A stretch of DNA of 64,000 bases from Carboxylicivirga sediminis (GTDB taxonomy: Bacteria > Bacteroidota > Bacteroidia > Bacteroidales > Marinilabiliaceae), in the NCBI RefSeq assembly GCF_018156225.1, contig NZ_JAGTAR010000025.1, positions 34,316 through 98,315 of the forward strand, given 5' to 3'. Under the pieces are notes generated by a model. That model made no database searches and was not told where the DNA came from. It was given only the letters and a program-made list of their open reading frames with translations. The position numbers and the translations under genes were made by a program. Positions within the stretch are counted from its first letter, which is position 1; the number at the start of each line of letters is the position of its first letter. This document shows positions 43,194 through 51,736 of the stretch, piece after piece.

Positions 43194-43289
43194 ATGAAAC
43201 GAACTAATGAGCTTGGTAATTGCTTGGTTCATATCCTTGATAACATCATTAGTGAGTTTCTTACGACCATTGAAAAACAAATCGTATGA
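43194..43289 (+). CDS. Putative 31-residue leader ORF coupled to the PUL3 binding protein
   Basis: ATG at 43194 opens a 31-codon frame (begins MKRTNELGNCLVHILDN, ends TTIEKQIV) whose TGA stop overlaps the ATG of the next gene by the 4-base ATGA arrangement. The peptide is amphipathic and has no signal or zinc pattern. It lies between a -7 box and the lipoprotein gene, where a leader peptide controlling translation by coupling would be. I know no family for it. It could be a chance frame; the exact ATGA overlap is the main argument for function. Confidence 0.4.
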   Translation: MKRTNELGNCLVHILDNIISEFLTTIEKQIV

Positions 43290-44665
43290 AATCATTACTA
43301 AAAATACCGTTTACCTTTTTGATGTTAGCAGCCATCCTGTTATTGGGTTGCGAAGATGACGACAAAGCGGGCACTCCGCCAACCGCTGATAATGTAACCG
43401 ATGTGATTTTAGCTGAGCCTGGTGACAATATTACATTTGAAGGCACTTTCAATGCTGAAGATGGCTTTTCAAAAATATCACTGATTAATGATGAGATAAT
43501 GCTTGATAAGCAAATTGTATTTGCCAATCATGTCACACAGTATTACCTCGATTATAAATTTACAGTTCCAGCAACAGCCGCATTAAAAATATATGACATT
43601 ACTATAACGGCAGAGACGCTGGCGGGAGAAACTGAAAACTATACCACAAAGGTGGATGTTGCTACGCCTCCTTCGGTTGATGTAACAACAGACTTTGTTG
43701 CATTACCGGGTGAGGAAATAACTTTTGAAGGTACAATCACTGATGCTCAGGGACTCACCGAAATTAAGATTGTGAATGCCGGCATTGGTTTGGAACATGT
43801 GATTGAGCTGGCCGATAATCCTACCAGCTATGAACTCAGTTATACCTATACCATTCCTGTGGTGTCGGAGATGAAGGTGCACAATGGAACTATCGATGTT
43901 GCCAATAAAGCTAATCGCACCACTACTCTACCAATGAAAGTCAACTTATCTGGTGACGATATTGTGTATGAAAATATTTATATAGCCGGTGGCTTCCAAT
44001 GGTGGACCTGGAGTCCTCACCTGGCCTACCCAATGGATGTTGACCCGAATGATGATAAGTGGTTTGAAGTGCCAGTTCATTGCTGGGATGGAGAATTTGA
44101 AGAACTTAAATTCTTAGGTCAGCTGGACTGGGCTCCTGACAACTGGGGGCTGGTTGATCAGGCAGATCCATCAAAAGGCATGTTGAATGACGAAAGCAGC
44201 GCCACTATTTTACTGGGTGCTAACGGTGCCAACCCGGCCTATAAAAAGGTCCGTTTTAATCCTTATACCATGCAATACAGTGTGGAGGATATAACCGATG
44301 TGGTGACGCCTAGAACAGAGATGTATATTGTTGGTAATGGTTATCCGGCTTATCCTGATTTGGATTGGAATCCAGAAGCTGCCATTCCAATGACTCAAAA
44401 CCCATATGGCTATGGCGAGCACATCTTCCTGATTGAAGGGCTGGAATTTAGTGATGATGTGAGTCTTAAATTTATTGGCCAGACAACCGGATGGGATTAT
44501 GATGCAGGCTTTGATGTTGCTGAGCAGGAAGTGAGTGCTCCTGTTAACTGGGTGAAAATAAAAGAGGGAAGCGGAACCAAAGACCTTAAATTTAAAAATC
44601 AGGCCGGTACGTATACTGTTCTCTATGATTATTACCTGAAACGAGCACTTATCTGGCAAGAATAG
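43286..44665 (+). CDS. PUL3 surface glycan-binding lipoprotein (SusE/F-like modules)
   Basis: 459 residues; signal ends AAILLLGC (Cys22), followed by acidic EDDDK typical of surface-exposed lipoproteins. Two related Ig-like repeats occupy about 35-125 and 130-225 (DNITFEGTFNAEDGFSKISL versus EEITFEGTITDAQGLTEIKI), showing internal duplication. Two SusE/SusF-type modules follow, starting IYIAGGFQWWTWSPHLAYPM and MYIVGNGYPAYPDLDW, with exposed tryptophans. No catalytic motif. It should bind the PUL3 glycan. A perfect terminator follows, so it is the end of its transcript. Confidence 0.83.
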   Translation: MKSLLKIPFTFLMLAAILLLGCEDDDKAGTPPTADNVTDVILAEPGDNITFEGTFNAEDGFSKISLINDEIMLDKQIVFANHVTQYYLDYKFTVPATAALKIYDITITAETLAGETENYTTKVDVATPPSVDVTTDFVALPGEEITFEGTITDAQGLTEIKIVNAGIGLEHVIELADNPTSYELSYTYTIPVVSEMKVHNGTIDVANKANRTTTLPMKVNLSGDDIVYENIYIAGGFQWWTWSPHLAYPMDVDPNDDKWFEVPVHCWDGEFEELKFLGQLDWAPDNWGLVDQADPSKGMLNDESSATILLGANGANPAYKKVRFNPYTMQYSVEDITDVVTPRTEMYIVGNGYPAYPDLDWNPEAAIPMTQNPYGYGEHIFLIEGLEFSDDVSLKFIGQTTGWDYDAGFDVAEQEVSAPVNWVKIKEGSGTKDLKFKNQAGTYTVLYDYYLKRALIWQE

Positions 44666-44678
44666 TCCAGTATATCAC

Positions 44679-44720
44679 AGCAAGTCCACCATACACTCAG
44701 GTGGACTTGCTATATTTTTT
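44679..44720 (+). terminator. Rho-independent terminator after PUL3 binding protein
   Basis: AGCAAGTCCACC (44679-44690) and GGTGGACTTGCT (44700-44711) form a perfect 12-base stem with 9-base loop, then ATATTTTTTT. Confidence 0.93.
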
Positions 44721-44815
44721 TACTTCGGAACATTCGTAAATAATATCTTCTACTCATGTAGCAGCCTGATTTTATTTCACAAACTGTTCCGCTCACCTGA
44801 CAGACAATTTGATTT

Positions 44816-46045
44816 ATGAAAATTAATCTACCATTAATTTGCATGGGGATTGCTATGCTTACACTTTGGGCTTGTAACACCAGCAAAAACCATCAAATAT
44901 ACAATGATGCCCAGCTCGATTCGCTATTTATCCATGCAATCGAACACCACAAAATACCCGGCGCAGTGGCGTTAGTATCATACCAGGATACCATCATCTA
45001 TCACAAAGCTTTTGGCTGCCGGAATATTGATGCACAGACCAGACTTCTGAACAATGATATATTTCGCATGGCTTCCATGACCAAAGCCTTAACGGCGGTC
45101 GCCATCCTGCAATTGCAGGAAAAAGGCCTGCTCAACACCAGTGATTACGTTTACCAATACCTGCCCGAATTTAAAAGCCCCCGCTTATTAACAAAAGTAC
45201 TACCCGATTCAAGCTTTACAGCTATTCCCGCTCAATCAGACATTACCATTCACCAGCTATTGACACACACGTCGGGCATAGCTTATGGTTTCCAAGATGA
45301 CCAATACAATGCCCTGATATTAAAAAACAACATTAGTGAAGGCTTTGGCCATGATACCAGAACATCACGGGAGAACATACAAAAGATCGCCGCTCTCCCC
45401 CTTTTACATGAACCGGGTTCTGCCTATACATACGGACTTAGTTTTGATGTGCTAGGGGTGCTCATCGAAGAAATCTCAGGCCAGCGTTACGATGAATATA
45501 TTACAGAGCACATATTGCAGCCATGCGGGATGCATGACAGTTACTTTATTATTCCTGAACAACATCGCCACCGGCTACCAGATGTATATGAGCCCGCGGA
45601 TAATGATGAGTTACAAATAACATCATATGCCGATACAAACTACCCTTGCCTGAGTAACAGACAGTTTTTCTCAGGAGGCGCTGATTTATGCTCCACCGCC
45701 AAAGATTACCACTCGTTTTTACAGATGCTGTCAGCAAATGGTACCTTCCAAGGCCACCAGGTGCTTGCTCCTGAGTCAGTGGCAGCTATGCTCAGCAAGC
45801 AAACCTCACTGGGTGAAGGTGATTCATACCAGGGATATGCCGCCTGGGTAACCAATGCCCTGGGAGCCCAAAATGGTCTAAGTAATGAAGGTACCTATGG
45901 GTTTGGTGGCTTTTTCGATACTTATTGCTGGACCGATCCAAAAGCCAATATTTCAGCGGTATTGCTTCTGCAAATGTACCCTAACAATAACCACCAGATA
46001 CATGAGAAATTTCAAAAGCTCACCTATGAGCTAATTAATCAATAA
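44816..46045 (+). CDS. Serine beta-lactamase-like hydrolase, lipoprotein
   Basis: 409 residues; lipoprotein signal ending TLWAC (Cys20). The class C beta-lactamase/esterase fold is shown by the SxxK motif SMTK (S87, K90) in FRMASMTKALTAVAI, by YTYGLSFDVLG as the YxN-equivalent (Tyr with Gly/Ser in place of Asn) and by GFGGFFDTYCW near the C-terminus as the KTG-equivalent region. Members act as esterases or D-aminopeptidases more often than as true beta-lactamases. With two esterases following (CE2-type and CE1-like), deacylation of a decorated glycan is plausible. It follows a terminator, so it has its own promoter, not identified. Confidence 0.85.
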   Translation: MKINLPLICMGIAMLTLWACNTSKNHQIYNDAQLDSLFIHAIEHHKIPGAVALVSYQDTIIYHKAFGCRNIDAQTRLLNNDIFRMASMTKALTAVAILQLQEKGLLNTSDYVYQYLPEFKSPRLLTKVLPDSSFTAIPAQSDITIHQLLTHTSGIAYGFQDDQYNALILKNNISEGFGHDTRTSRENIQKIAALPLLHEPGSAYTYGLSFDVLGVLIEEISGQRYDEYITEHILQPCGMHDSYFIIPEQHRHRLPDVYEPADNDELQITSYADTNYPCLSNRQFFSGGADLCSTAKDYHSFLQMLSANGTFQGHQVLAPESVAAMLSKQTSLGEGDSYQGYAAWVTNALGAQNGLSNEGTYGFGGFFDTYCWTDPKANISAVLLLQMYPNNNHQIHEKFQKLTYELINQ

Positions 46046-46072
46046 ACAATTTTTCACTTAAAACCCTTTATC

Positions 46073-47047
46073 ATGAAACATTTTCTACTTTTAATTTCAG
46101 CTATTTTTTGGGCTGCAGCCATGCAGGCTCAAGTTGATGTAACGTTTCAGGTTGACATTAGCTCCCGAACAGATTTCTATAATGGAGGTGCTGTTTGGTT
46201 GTATATGGATGCTGACTGGAATGAGTACTATACCATGACGGATGATAATCAGGATGGTATCTACTCCTACACCGTTTCCTATGCCGAAGGTACCGCAATT
46301 ACCTTTAGCTATTCATACCAAACCGGTCCCGACGAATGGAATGATTATGTGGTTGAATCAGTACCTGCTGAATGTGCCGATGCCAATGGTTGGCGCACCT
46401 TAACGGTACCTGCAAGCAACACAGTACTGGATGCAGTAGCCTATGGTAGCTGCAGTGCAACGGCCATTCCAAAGGTAACAGTCATTTTTAAGGTGGATAT
46501 GAGTAACGAAACCGTCTCAGGCGATGGTGTTCAAGTGGTGATCAAAAACCCATGGATTTGGACAGCTATGAGTGATGATGGCAATGGTATCTGGTCGGCT
46601 TCTGTCGAGCTGGATGGCAACACCACCTACCCCTACACCTTTGTTAACGGTGCACAGGACTATTGGGATGGTGAAGAATCCATTACAGGCGACTGTAATA
46701 TGGGTACTGCTGAGGCCCCCGAACGCCAGGTAGCAGTGGCTGAAGAGGATGTGACACTCAGTGCTGTCATGTTTGGTGCATGCGATGCTGCCACCTCTAT
46801 CTCATCGGTCAGGGATGAAGAAGTTACCATTTATCCAAATCCTGTTGACGAAATGCTGGACATTCAGTCATCATTTCCGATAAAAGCCATTAAAGTGACG
46901 TCGCTAACCGGTGAAAGCATTGCCTCTTTCAATGGCCAGGGCAATAAAAGCTCCACGGTTAATTTAGGTGCCATCAAAGGGGGCGTTTACCTTTTGACAG
47001 TGTGTGGCGACGGTATCCAAAAGCACCTTAAAATCCTCATCCGATAA
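46073..47047 (+). CDS. T9SS-secreted protein with two beta-sandwich repeats
   Basis: 324 residues; signal peptide cleaved after MQAQ. Two homologous modules, about 21-128 (VTFQVDISSRTDFYNGGAVW to AYGSC) and 136-245 (VTVIFKVDMSNETVSGDGVQ to MFGAC), each end in a cysteine-containing GxC motif and resemble carbohydrate-binding sandwich domains found beside glycan hydrolases. Residues about 255-324 form a type A T9SS sorting domain (TIYPNPVDEMLDI ... GVYLLTVCGDGIQKHLKIL). It would be secreted or surface-anchored. No enzyme motif. Ten bases before the CE2 gene, so co-transcribed. Confidence 0.82.
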   Translation: MKHFLLLISAIFWAAAMQAQVDVTFQVDISSRTDFYNGGAVWLYMDADWNEYYTMTDDNQDGIYSYTVSYAEGTAITFSYSYQTGPDEWNDYVVESVPAECADANGWRTLTVPASNTVLDAVAYGSCSATAIPKVTVIFKVDMSNETVSGDGVQVVIKNPWIWTAMSDDGNGIWSASVELDGNTTYPYTFVNGAQDYWDGEESITGDCNMGTAEAPERQVAVAEEDVTLSAVMFGACDAATSISSVRDEEVTIYPNPVDEMLDIQSSFPIKAIKVTSLTGESIASFNGQGNKSSTVNLGAIKGGVYLLTVCGDGIQKHLKILIR

Positions 47048-47057
47048 AGACACTATT

Positions 47058-48848
47058 ATGAAAAAAATCCAGATACTGATTTGTTTGCTCTTAGGCTTCA
47101 TGCCCTTATTGGCGCAAACAACAAATATTTCACCTGATAACCCGCTTATTCAGTATGCAGGGCGAATGGACTTCTCCAAACCAGGTGCTCCCACCTTTAG
47201 TATTCCCAGCAGTTCCATTCTTGTTAAATTTAATGGCACTGCCCTTTCAGCCCGTTTTACCTCATCAGGCACCAGCTATTTGTATGTGATAGTTGATGGG
47301 CAGGCGGATCCGTTTAATCGCCAAATTATTGAATTAAGTGGGCGTAATGTCAACTATTCAATTGCTGAGAACCTTTCAGCAGGGGAGCATACGGTGCAGC
47401 TGGTTAAACTCAATGAGTACGACACCCAGATTACCTTTTTGGGCTTGGAAATAGCAGATGGTAATTTGCTTGAACCTCCCGCCAGGGCACCCTTAAAAAT
47501 TGAATTCTATGGTGATTCCAATCCTTCAGGCTGGTCGGCCTGGGATGTGCGTGATGAAGGACATGCTAACCTTTCAGGCAGTTACTTCACCTATCCGGGC
47601 CTTACGGCACGTATGCTTAATGCTGAGTACTCCAACTTCTCGGCCGGTGGGCACGGAGTTACCGATTTAACCCGAAAGCTTGATATGAAAGATTTATATA
47701 ACCGCATCCACATTGCCGGAGGTGCTAAAGCCTCCAATATATGGGATTTCCAGAATAATTACTGGCAATTCACGCCCGATGTGGTGGTCATTAACCTGGG
47801 AGCCAACGATTATTATGCCGGTGCGTCCAAAGAGCTCATGATGAGTTCCTGGAATCAGTTTGTGTCTGCACTCAGAACCCATTACCCTGATGCGCATATT
47901 GTGATGGCTAACTCCTATGGCTGGGCTTTCAATGAACCGGCCGACTACGTTGATGAGTTTGTTCAGTCGCGTATGGCGGGAGGCGACACCAACATCTCAT
48001 TTGTCAAATTCCCATGGCTATGGAGCGATTACCATGCCGTTATTAATGAGCATGCCGGCTTTGCCAATATTCTGGCTACACACATTGCCGATGTCTTAGA
48101 TTTACCCCCTCCAACATTAAGTACCCTATCCTCATTTGGCCAGAATAGTGATGTTGGCAATGGCAGCTTCGAGAGCAGTGTGGTTACGGGCTATGCCGAT
48201 GGCTGGCGTCCATTCGCCTCCTGGTCATACCCCGAACTGATTACAGATGCTGCCGGGGCATATGATGGGGAGAGGTACCTGAGTTGCACCAATCCATCCG
48301 GTGTGATGCATGCCAACGATGCCCAGCCAGGTGATGTTTTTGAGATAAAAGTGTGGATGAAAGCAACAGCAGGTAGTGTTGGCCGTTTAAAATATGAATT
48401 CAGAGGCCAGGGGCAAAACATCATCTCCCTCGACCAGGTTGATGTAACAGCAGCTGGTAGCTGGGAACAAATAAGTATAACCACCCATCCGGCACCCGCA
48501 GACACCTGGCAAATAAATGTGATTCTGGAAGGGGTAGATGGCACCATTTATTTTGATAAGGCCGAGATGCAAAAAGTGGCAAATACAACCATGCTGAAGG
48601 TGAGTACTTCTGTTAGTAATAGCCTATCAAAAGAAGAAACATACAGCATATACCCCAATCCTGCCACATCGGTGCTAACCATTAAAACACCAGGAACTAT
48701 GGCACCACAGTACAGCATTTATAATACCAATGGGTTAATATGTCAAAGTGGATTTGGCAATAAGGTGAATATCGAAAAGCTGGCGAAAGGCTTATACTTC
48801 ATAACAATTAAAGGTGCAAGCCATCCAATAAAATTCGTCAAACAATAG
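47058..48848 (+). CDS. CE2-type acetyl-xylan/glycan esterase, SGNH fold, T9SS-secreted
   Basis: 596 residues. The ATG at 47058 gives MKKIQILICLLLGFMPLLAQ, a clean signal; an in-frame upstream frame from 47004 overlaps the previous gene and is rejected. An N-terminal jelly-roll domain (about 25-135) precedes the SGNH hydrolase domain (about 145-345), with nucleophile S154 in FYGDSNPSGWS, oxyanion motif LGAND (248-251) and catalytic His in SDYHAVINEH (H326). This two-domain order is that of carbohydrate esterase family 2. A carbohydrate-binding-like module (about 385-510) and a T9SS sorting domain (YSIYPNPATSVLTI) follow. It removes O-acetyl groups from polysaccharides. A terminator follows. 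Confidence 0.87.
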   Translation: MKKIQILICLLLGFMPLLAQTTNISPDNPLIQYAGRMDFSKPGAPTFSIPSSSILVKFNGTALSARFTSSGTSYLYVIVDGQADPFNRQIIELSGRNVNYSIAENLSAGEHTVQLVKLNEYDTQITFLGLEIADGNLLEPPARAPLKIEFYGDSNPSGWSAWDVRDEGHANLSGSYFTYPGLTARMLNAEYSNFSAGGHGVTDLTRKLDMKDLYNRIHIAGGAKASNIWDFQNNYWQFTPDVVVINLGANDYYAGASKELMMSSWNQFVSALRTHYPDAHIVMANSYGWAFNEPADYVDEFVQSRMAGGDTNISFVKFPWLWSDYHAVINEHAGFANILATHIADVLDLPPPTLSTLSSFGQNSDVGNGSFESSVVTGYADGWRPFASWSYPELITDAAGAYDGERYLSCTNPSGVMHANDAQPGDVFEIKVWMKATAGSVGRLKYEFRGQGQNIISLDQVDVTAAGSWEQISITTHPAPADTWQINVILEGVDGTIYFDKAEMQKVANTTMLKVSTSVSNSLSKEETYSIYPNPATSVLTIKTPGTMAPQYSIYNTNGLICQSGFGNKVNIEKLAKGLYFITIKGASHPIKFVKQ

Positions 48849-48866
48849 TTCGCTTGAATTTTGGTT

Positions 48867-48894
48867 AACCGGCACCCTATTGGGTGTCGGTTTT
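48867..48894 (+). terminator. Terminator after CE2 esterase gene
   Basis: AACCGGCACCC (48867-48877) pairs with GGGTGTCGGTT (48882-48892) with one G-U pair and a TATT loop, followed by TT. Confidence 0.85.
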
Positions 48895-48939
48895 AACCTG
48901 CATGGCTCTTTCATCAATTAGCTATGCGAATCAATAGTT

Positions 48940-49113
48940 GAACCCACTCCGGGGTTCTGTTTGTAATACATTAATATACCATGGCTTGCACCCATGGTTA
49001 TTAAAATTAAATCCCTTCAGGATAAAAAAATATCCATAGGACATTAACAATAATAGCCCCGTTCGAAGCGCGGGGTTATAAATAGGGTGAGTAAACAACC
49101 CTGTTATGGGTTG
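48940..49113. repeat. Cluster of short sequence-diverse palindromes (cluster A)
   Basis: Within this otherwise gene-free stretch (48895-49161) five small hairpins follow each other: GAACCC...GGGTTC (48940-48957), ACCATGG...CCATGGT (48978-48998), a weak ATCC...GGAT (about 49010-49023), TAGCCCC...GGGGTTA (about 49053-49079) and CAACCC...GGGTTG (49096-49113). Stems are 6-8 bases, loops 5-9. Most are built on CCC/GGG cores with different flanks. They are not direct repeats. They look like a REP-like or RNA-structural array. Confidence 0.6.
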
Positions 49114-49161
49114 AAGGTTTATATTAAGTAAATTTTAACGATTGATTCATATTAGCTATTA

Positions 49162-50043
49162 ATGCCTATGAAACTCCTGCAATTACTGCTTCTTCCATTA
49201 TTTTTTTCTGGGTGTAAACAATCCACAAAACCAGTTTATGGCACCTTTTCGCATCAGGGCCAACTAAGAAGTTTCATCTACTACCAACCCACTGATTTGC
49301 AAGAAGACAGCCCTTTACTGGTGGTGCTGCATGGATTTACAAGTAGCGCTGAAAAGATTATGCATTACACACATTTCAATCAACTTGCTGACCAGAGCGG
49401 TTTTGCTGTGCTGTATCCACAAGGCACAACAGATAATGATTCCAATACTTTCTGGAATGTTGGATATACGTTTCACGCAGATATTAACACCGATGATGTC
49501 GATTTCATTGTTCAACTCACTAAGCTTATCCAAAAGCGTTATAAACTCTCTCCAGAGAACACCTTTCTGACTGGCATGTCTAACGGGGGCGAAATGTGCT
49601 ACAAAATGGCTTGTGAAAAACCCACCATGTTTAAAGCTGTGGCACCTGTTGCCGGCATGATGCTGGATACTTTCTTTGAACAGGCACAAAACCATCCAGT
49701 ACCGCTATTTGCTACCTTTGGCACAGCAGATGACGTTACCCGCTTTGTGGGCGATACAAGTAATGTTGACGGATGGGGTACGTACAGAAGTATTGACGCC
49801 ACTATTAACTATTGGCAAACAACCAATAAGTGCTCAGTGGTTGAGACAGACACGCTTCCCAACCTCTCTGCTGATGACGGCAGTTGTATTGTTCGCAGGC
49901 ATTATTATCAGCCGGCTCATTCAAACGATGTGCTTTATTACAAGGTCATCAATGGTGGACATGACTGGCCTGGAGCTTGGGGTAATAAGGATGTGAATAT
50001 AAGTGTTGAGATATGGAATTATTTCTTCAGTAAAATGCTTTAA
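49162..50043 (+). CDS. CE1/PHB-depolymerase-like esterase, lipoprotein
   Basis: 293 residues; lipoprotein signal ending LLLPLFFSGC (Cys18); the ATG at 49168 is an alternative start. Alpha/beta-hydrolase features: oxyanion-hole LLVVLHGFTSSAEK, YPQGT, nucleophile elbow GMSNGG (S140) and C-terminal His in GGHDWPGAW. Proteins of this group (LpqC, polyhydroxybutyrate depolymerase, feruloyl or acetyl-xylan esterase) cleave ester groups on polymers. Next to a glycan PUL, a feruloyl- or acetyl-esterase role is more likely than PHB breakdown, which is inference. Preceded by palindrome cluster A; a gene-free stretch with a terminator hairpin follows. Confidence 0.85.
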   Translation: MPMKLLQLLLLPLFFSGCKQSTKPVYGTFSHQGQLRSFIYYQPTDLQEDSPLLVVLHGFTSSAEKIMHYTHFNQLADQSGFAVLYPQGTTDNDSNTFWNVGYTFHADINTDDVDFIVQLTKLIQKRYKLSPENTFLTGMSNGGEMCYKMACEKPTMFKAVAPVAGMMLDTFFEQAQNHPVPLFATFGTADDVTRFVGDTSNVDGWGTYRSIDATINYWQTTNKCSVVETDTLPNLSADDGSCIVRRHYYQPAHSNDVLYYKVINGGHDWPGAWGNKDVNISVEIWNYFFSKML

Positions 50044-50190
50044 AGAAATGCTAAATGAATTCTTTTCTTTACCTTTGATTATAGTCAAATAATATTAGTG
50101 AGACCCTAACGAGACCCATTGTTTTTTGACAATTACAAGATACTGTTTTTAAGCGTATTAAAAAGATATTCCGTGTCCTGTTCTGGGCAC

Positions 50191-50228
50191 AAAAGCTCCC
50201 GGTTGATTATTCGGCCGGGAGCTTTTTT
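50191..50228. terminator. Strong terminator-like hairpin
   Basis: AAAAGCTCCCGG (50191-50202) and CCGGGAGCTTTT (50215-50226) form a 12-base stem with a 12-base loop, then TTT. It is 150 bases after the esterase stop; the DNA between (50044-50190) has no gene but includes two GAGACCC words at 50099-50120 and the small hairpin GTGTCC...GGGCAC (50173-50190). It may end a small transcript starting within this stretch. Confidence 0.8.
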
Positions 50229-50346
50229 TATTGGCAGCCTGGATCTCATTATATATTCAGCCATAACTTTAAGCCAAGTGAGAACAAATTAGCCAAATCG
50301 GATTACTTCACAGATGCTCACAAAAAAACATTTAGTAGAGCTCTAA

Positions 50347-50535
50347 TTTCCTCCAGAGAAAACACTTTACTCACGGGAACACACCGGCGTTTGTGATTAC
50401 TTTCAGGTTATCAAAGCCCCCTATGTTATTATGCGCCAGCTCCGACACTCCGACTTAAGCATTACCATGATATACCTTAAATCACTTGGTTTAACTCCAA
50501 ACCATCAAATGAACATGGCAAAATTGTATCTTTAA
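50347..50535 (+). pseudogene. Remnant of a tyrosine recombinase (integrase) C-terminus
   Basis: This frame is open for about 62 codons with no credible start. Its middle reads VIMRQLRHSDLSITMIYL, which matches the C-terminal box of tyrosine recombinases (L-G-H-S with the catalytic His, then the catalytic Tyr in TxxY, here T-M-I-Y). The usual Gly before His is Arg, and the upstream Arg/His boxes are not recognisable (SREHTGVCDYF may be a decayed R..HT region). It ends at TAA 50533-50535, 24 bases before the AbiH gene. Probably the scar of an integrated element that brought the neighbouring gene. Confidence 0.55.
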
Positions 50536-50558
50536 ACAATAAACAAAAACCTGCACAC

Positions 50559-51620
50559 ATGAATAGACTTATCATTATTGGCAATGGATTTGATTTAGCC
50601 CATGGCATTAAATCAAGCTTCAAAGATTTTATTCTTTCTTATTTATCTTATGCAATAAACACTTTTAATGGCTCGCATTCTTATGAAGATGATTTAATTT
50701 CTATAAGACTTAACAGCATGAGTGTATATCCAAGACTCCAAGACGCGGATAATGAAAACGTTCTTGAACTATTGAAATTTATTAGCCGTAATGAATATGT
50801 AGATATAGTACAATCAAATTTTTTAATTAACATCCTACAAGATATCGAAAACCAGAAATGGGTTGATTTAGAAGTTTTATACTTTAAGCAACTTTTTAGA
50901 TTCAAGCACATCTCTCATACAAAAGAACTTAACCTCCAATTTGAGTGCCTCAGAAAACACCTGATTAAATACCTGTCTGAGAACTCCAAAACAAATACGC
51001 ATTCACTAACATTAGTCGAATCCTTTACAAAAAGTCTAAATATTAATAATAACCAGCCTCACATGAGTGATGCTTTATACTTTCTTAATTTTAACTATAC
51101 TCCAACCTTAGATTGGTATTTAAATCAATGCGAGGGAAACAATCCCATTTCTCTAAATTACATACATGGCTCTCTCTGTGGTAAGCATGGACAACCAATT
51201 TTTGGTTATGGAGATGAACTAAACACAGATTATCAAGAACTCGAAAAAAAAGAGGAAAATGAACCACTCAGATTCATTAAGTCTTTTGCCTATCTTCAAA
51301 ACCAAAACTACGACCACTTAATGGGCTTTATTGAGAGTAGAAGCTTTGAAGTTCACATTTATGGGCATTCATGTGGGCTTTCTGACAGAACTCTTTTAAA
51401 TACAATTTTCAAGCATGACCATTGCAGAAGGATAAAGATATTCTATCATGAATGGGAAGTCAAAGGAGTAATTGAAAATGACTTCACTACCAAAATTTTT
51501 AATATCGCTAGACACTTCACTAATCCCAAAGTATTTCGGAAAAAGGTAGTTAATTTCAAAAACTGTGTTCCTATGCCACAACCTATTTCCGAACTAGAAA
51601 AAGCAACAAACCCCAATTAA
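50559..51620 (+). CDS. abiH: AbiH-family abortive-infection (phage defence) protein
   Basis: 353 residues, cytoplasmic. The N-terminal signature LIIIGNGFDLAHGIKSSFKD (residues 4-23) and the C-terminal IYGHSCGLSDRTLL (GHS about 269-271) are the two conserved blocks of AbiH-family proteins, first known from a lactococcal phage-resistance plasmid. The family causes abortive infection; its biochemical activity is not settled. A-rich coding sequence and lower GC by eye than the flanking genes suggest transfer. It sits alone between an integrase scar and its own terminator, the picture of a solitary defence gene on a degraded island. Confidence 0.85.
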   Translation: MNRLIIIGNGFDLAHGIKSSFKDFILSYLSYAINTFNGSHSYEDDLISIRLNSMSVYPRLQDADNENVLELLKFISRNEYVDIVQSNFLINILQDIENQKWVDLEVLYFKQLFRFKHISHTKELNLQFECLRKHLIKYLSENSKTNTHSLTLVESFTKSLNINNNQPHMSDALYFLNFNYTPTLDWYLNQCEGNNPISLNYIHGSLCGKHGQPIFGYGDELNTDYQELEKKEENEPLRFIKSFAYLQNQNYDHLMGFIESRSFEVHIYGHSCGLSDRTLLNTIFKHDHCRRIKIFYHEWEVKGVIENDFTTKIFNIARHFTNPKVFRKKVVNFKNCVPMPQPISELEKATNPN

Positions 51621-51624
51621 ATAA

Positions 51625-51654
51625 AAAAGGCTAACAGAATCCTGCTAGCCTTTT
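51625..51654 (+). terminator. Terminator after abiH
   Basis: AAAAGGCTAACA (51625-51636) pairs with TGCTAGCCTTTT (51643-51654) with one mismatch and a 6-base loop. Starts 5 bases after the abiH stop. Confidence 0.8.
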
Positions 51655-51736
51655 ATTTCCTATGGGTCATAATCAGGAATTAACTGGACCACAACCAACT
51701 ACTAAAATAATCATTAATAACCGATTAAATATATAT

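Noticed and set aside
44816..46045. True antibiotic-resistance beta-lactamase
   Set aside because: Has SxxK but lacks the typical YxN and KTG motifs of class C enzymes and sits among glycan esterases; general serine hydrolase is safer.
50170..50190. tRNA 3' half
   Set aside because: The string resembles a T-arm/acceptor end but no full cloverleaf can be drawn; kept only as a possible attachment relic.
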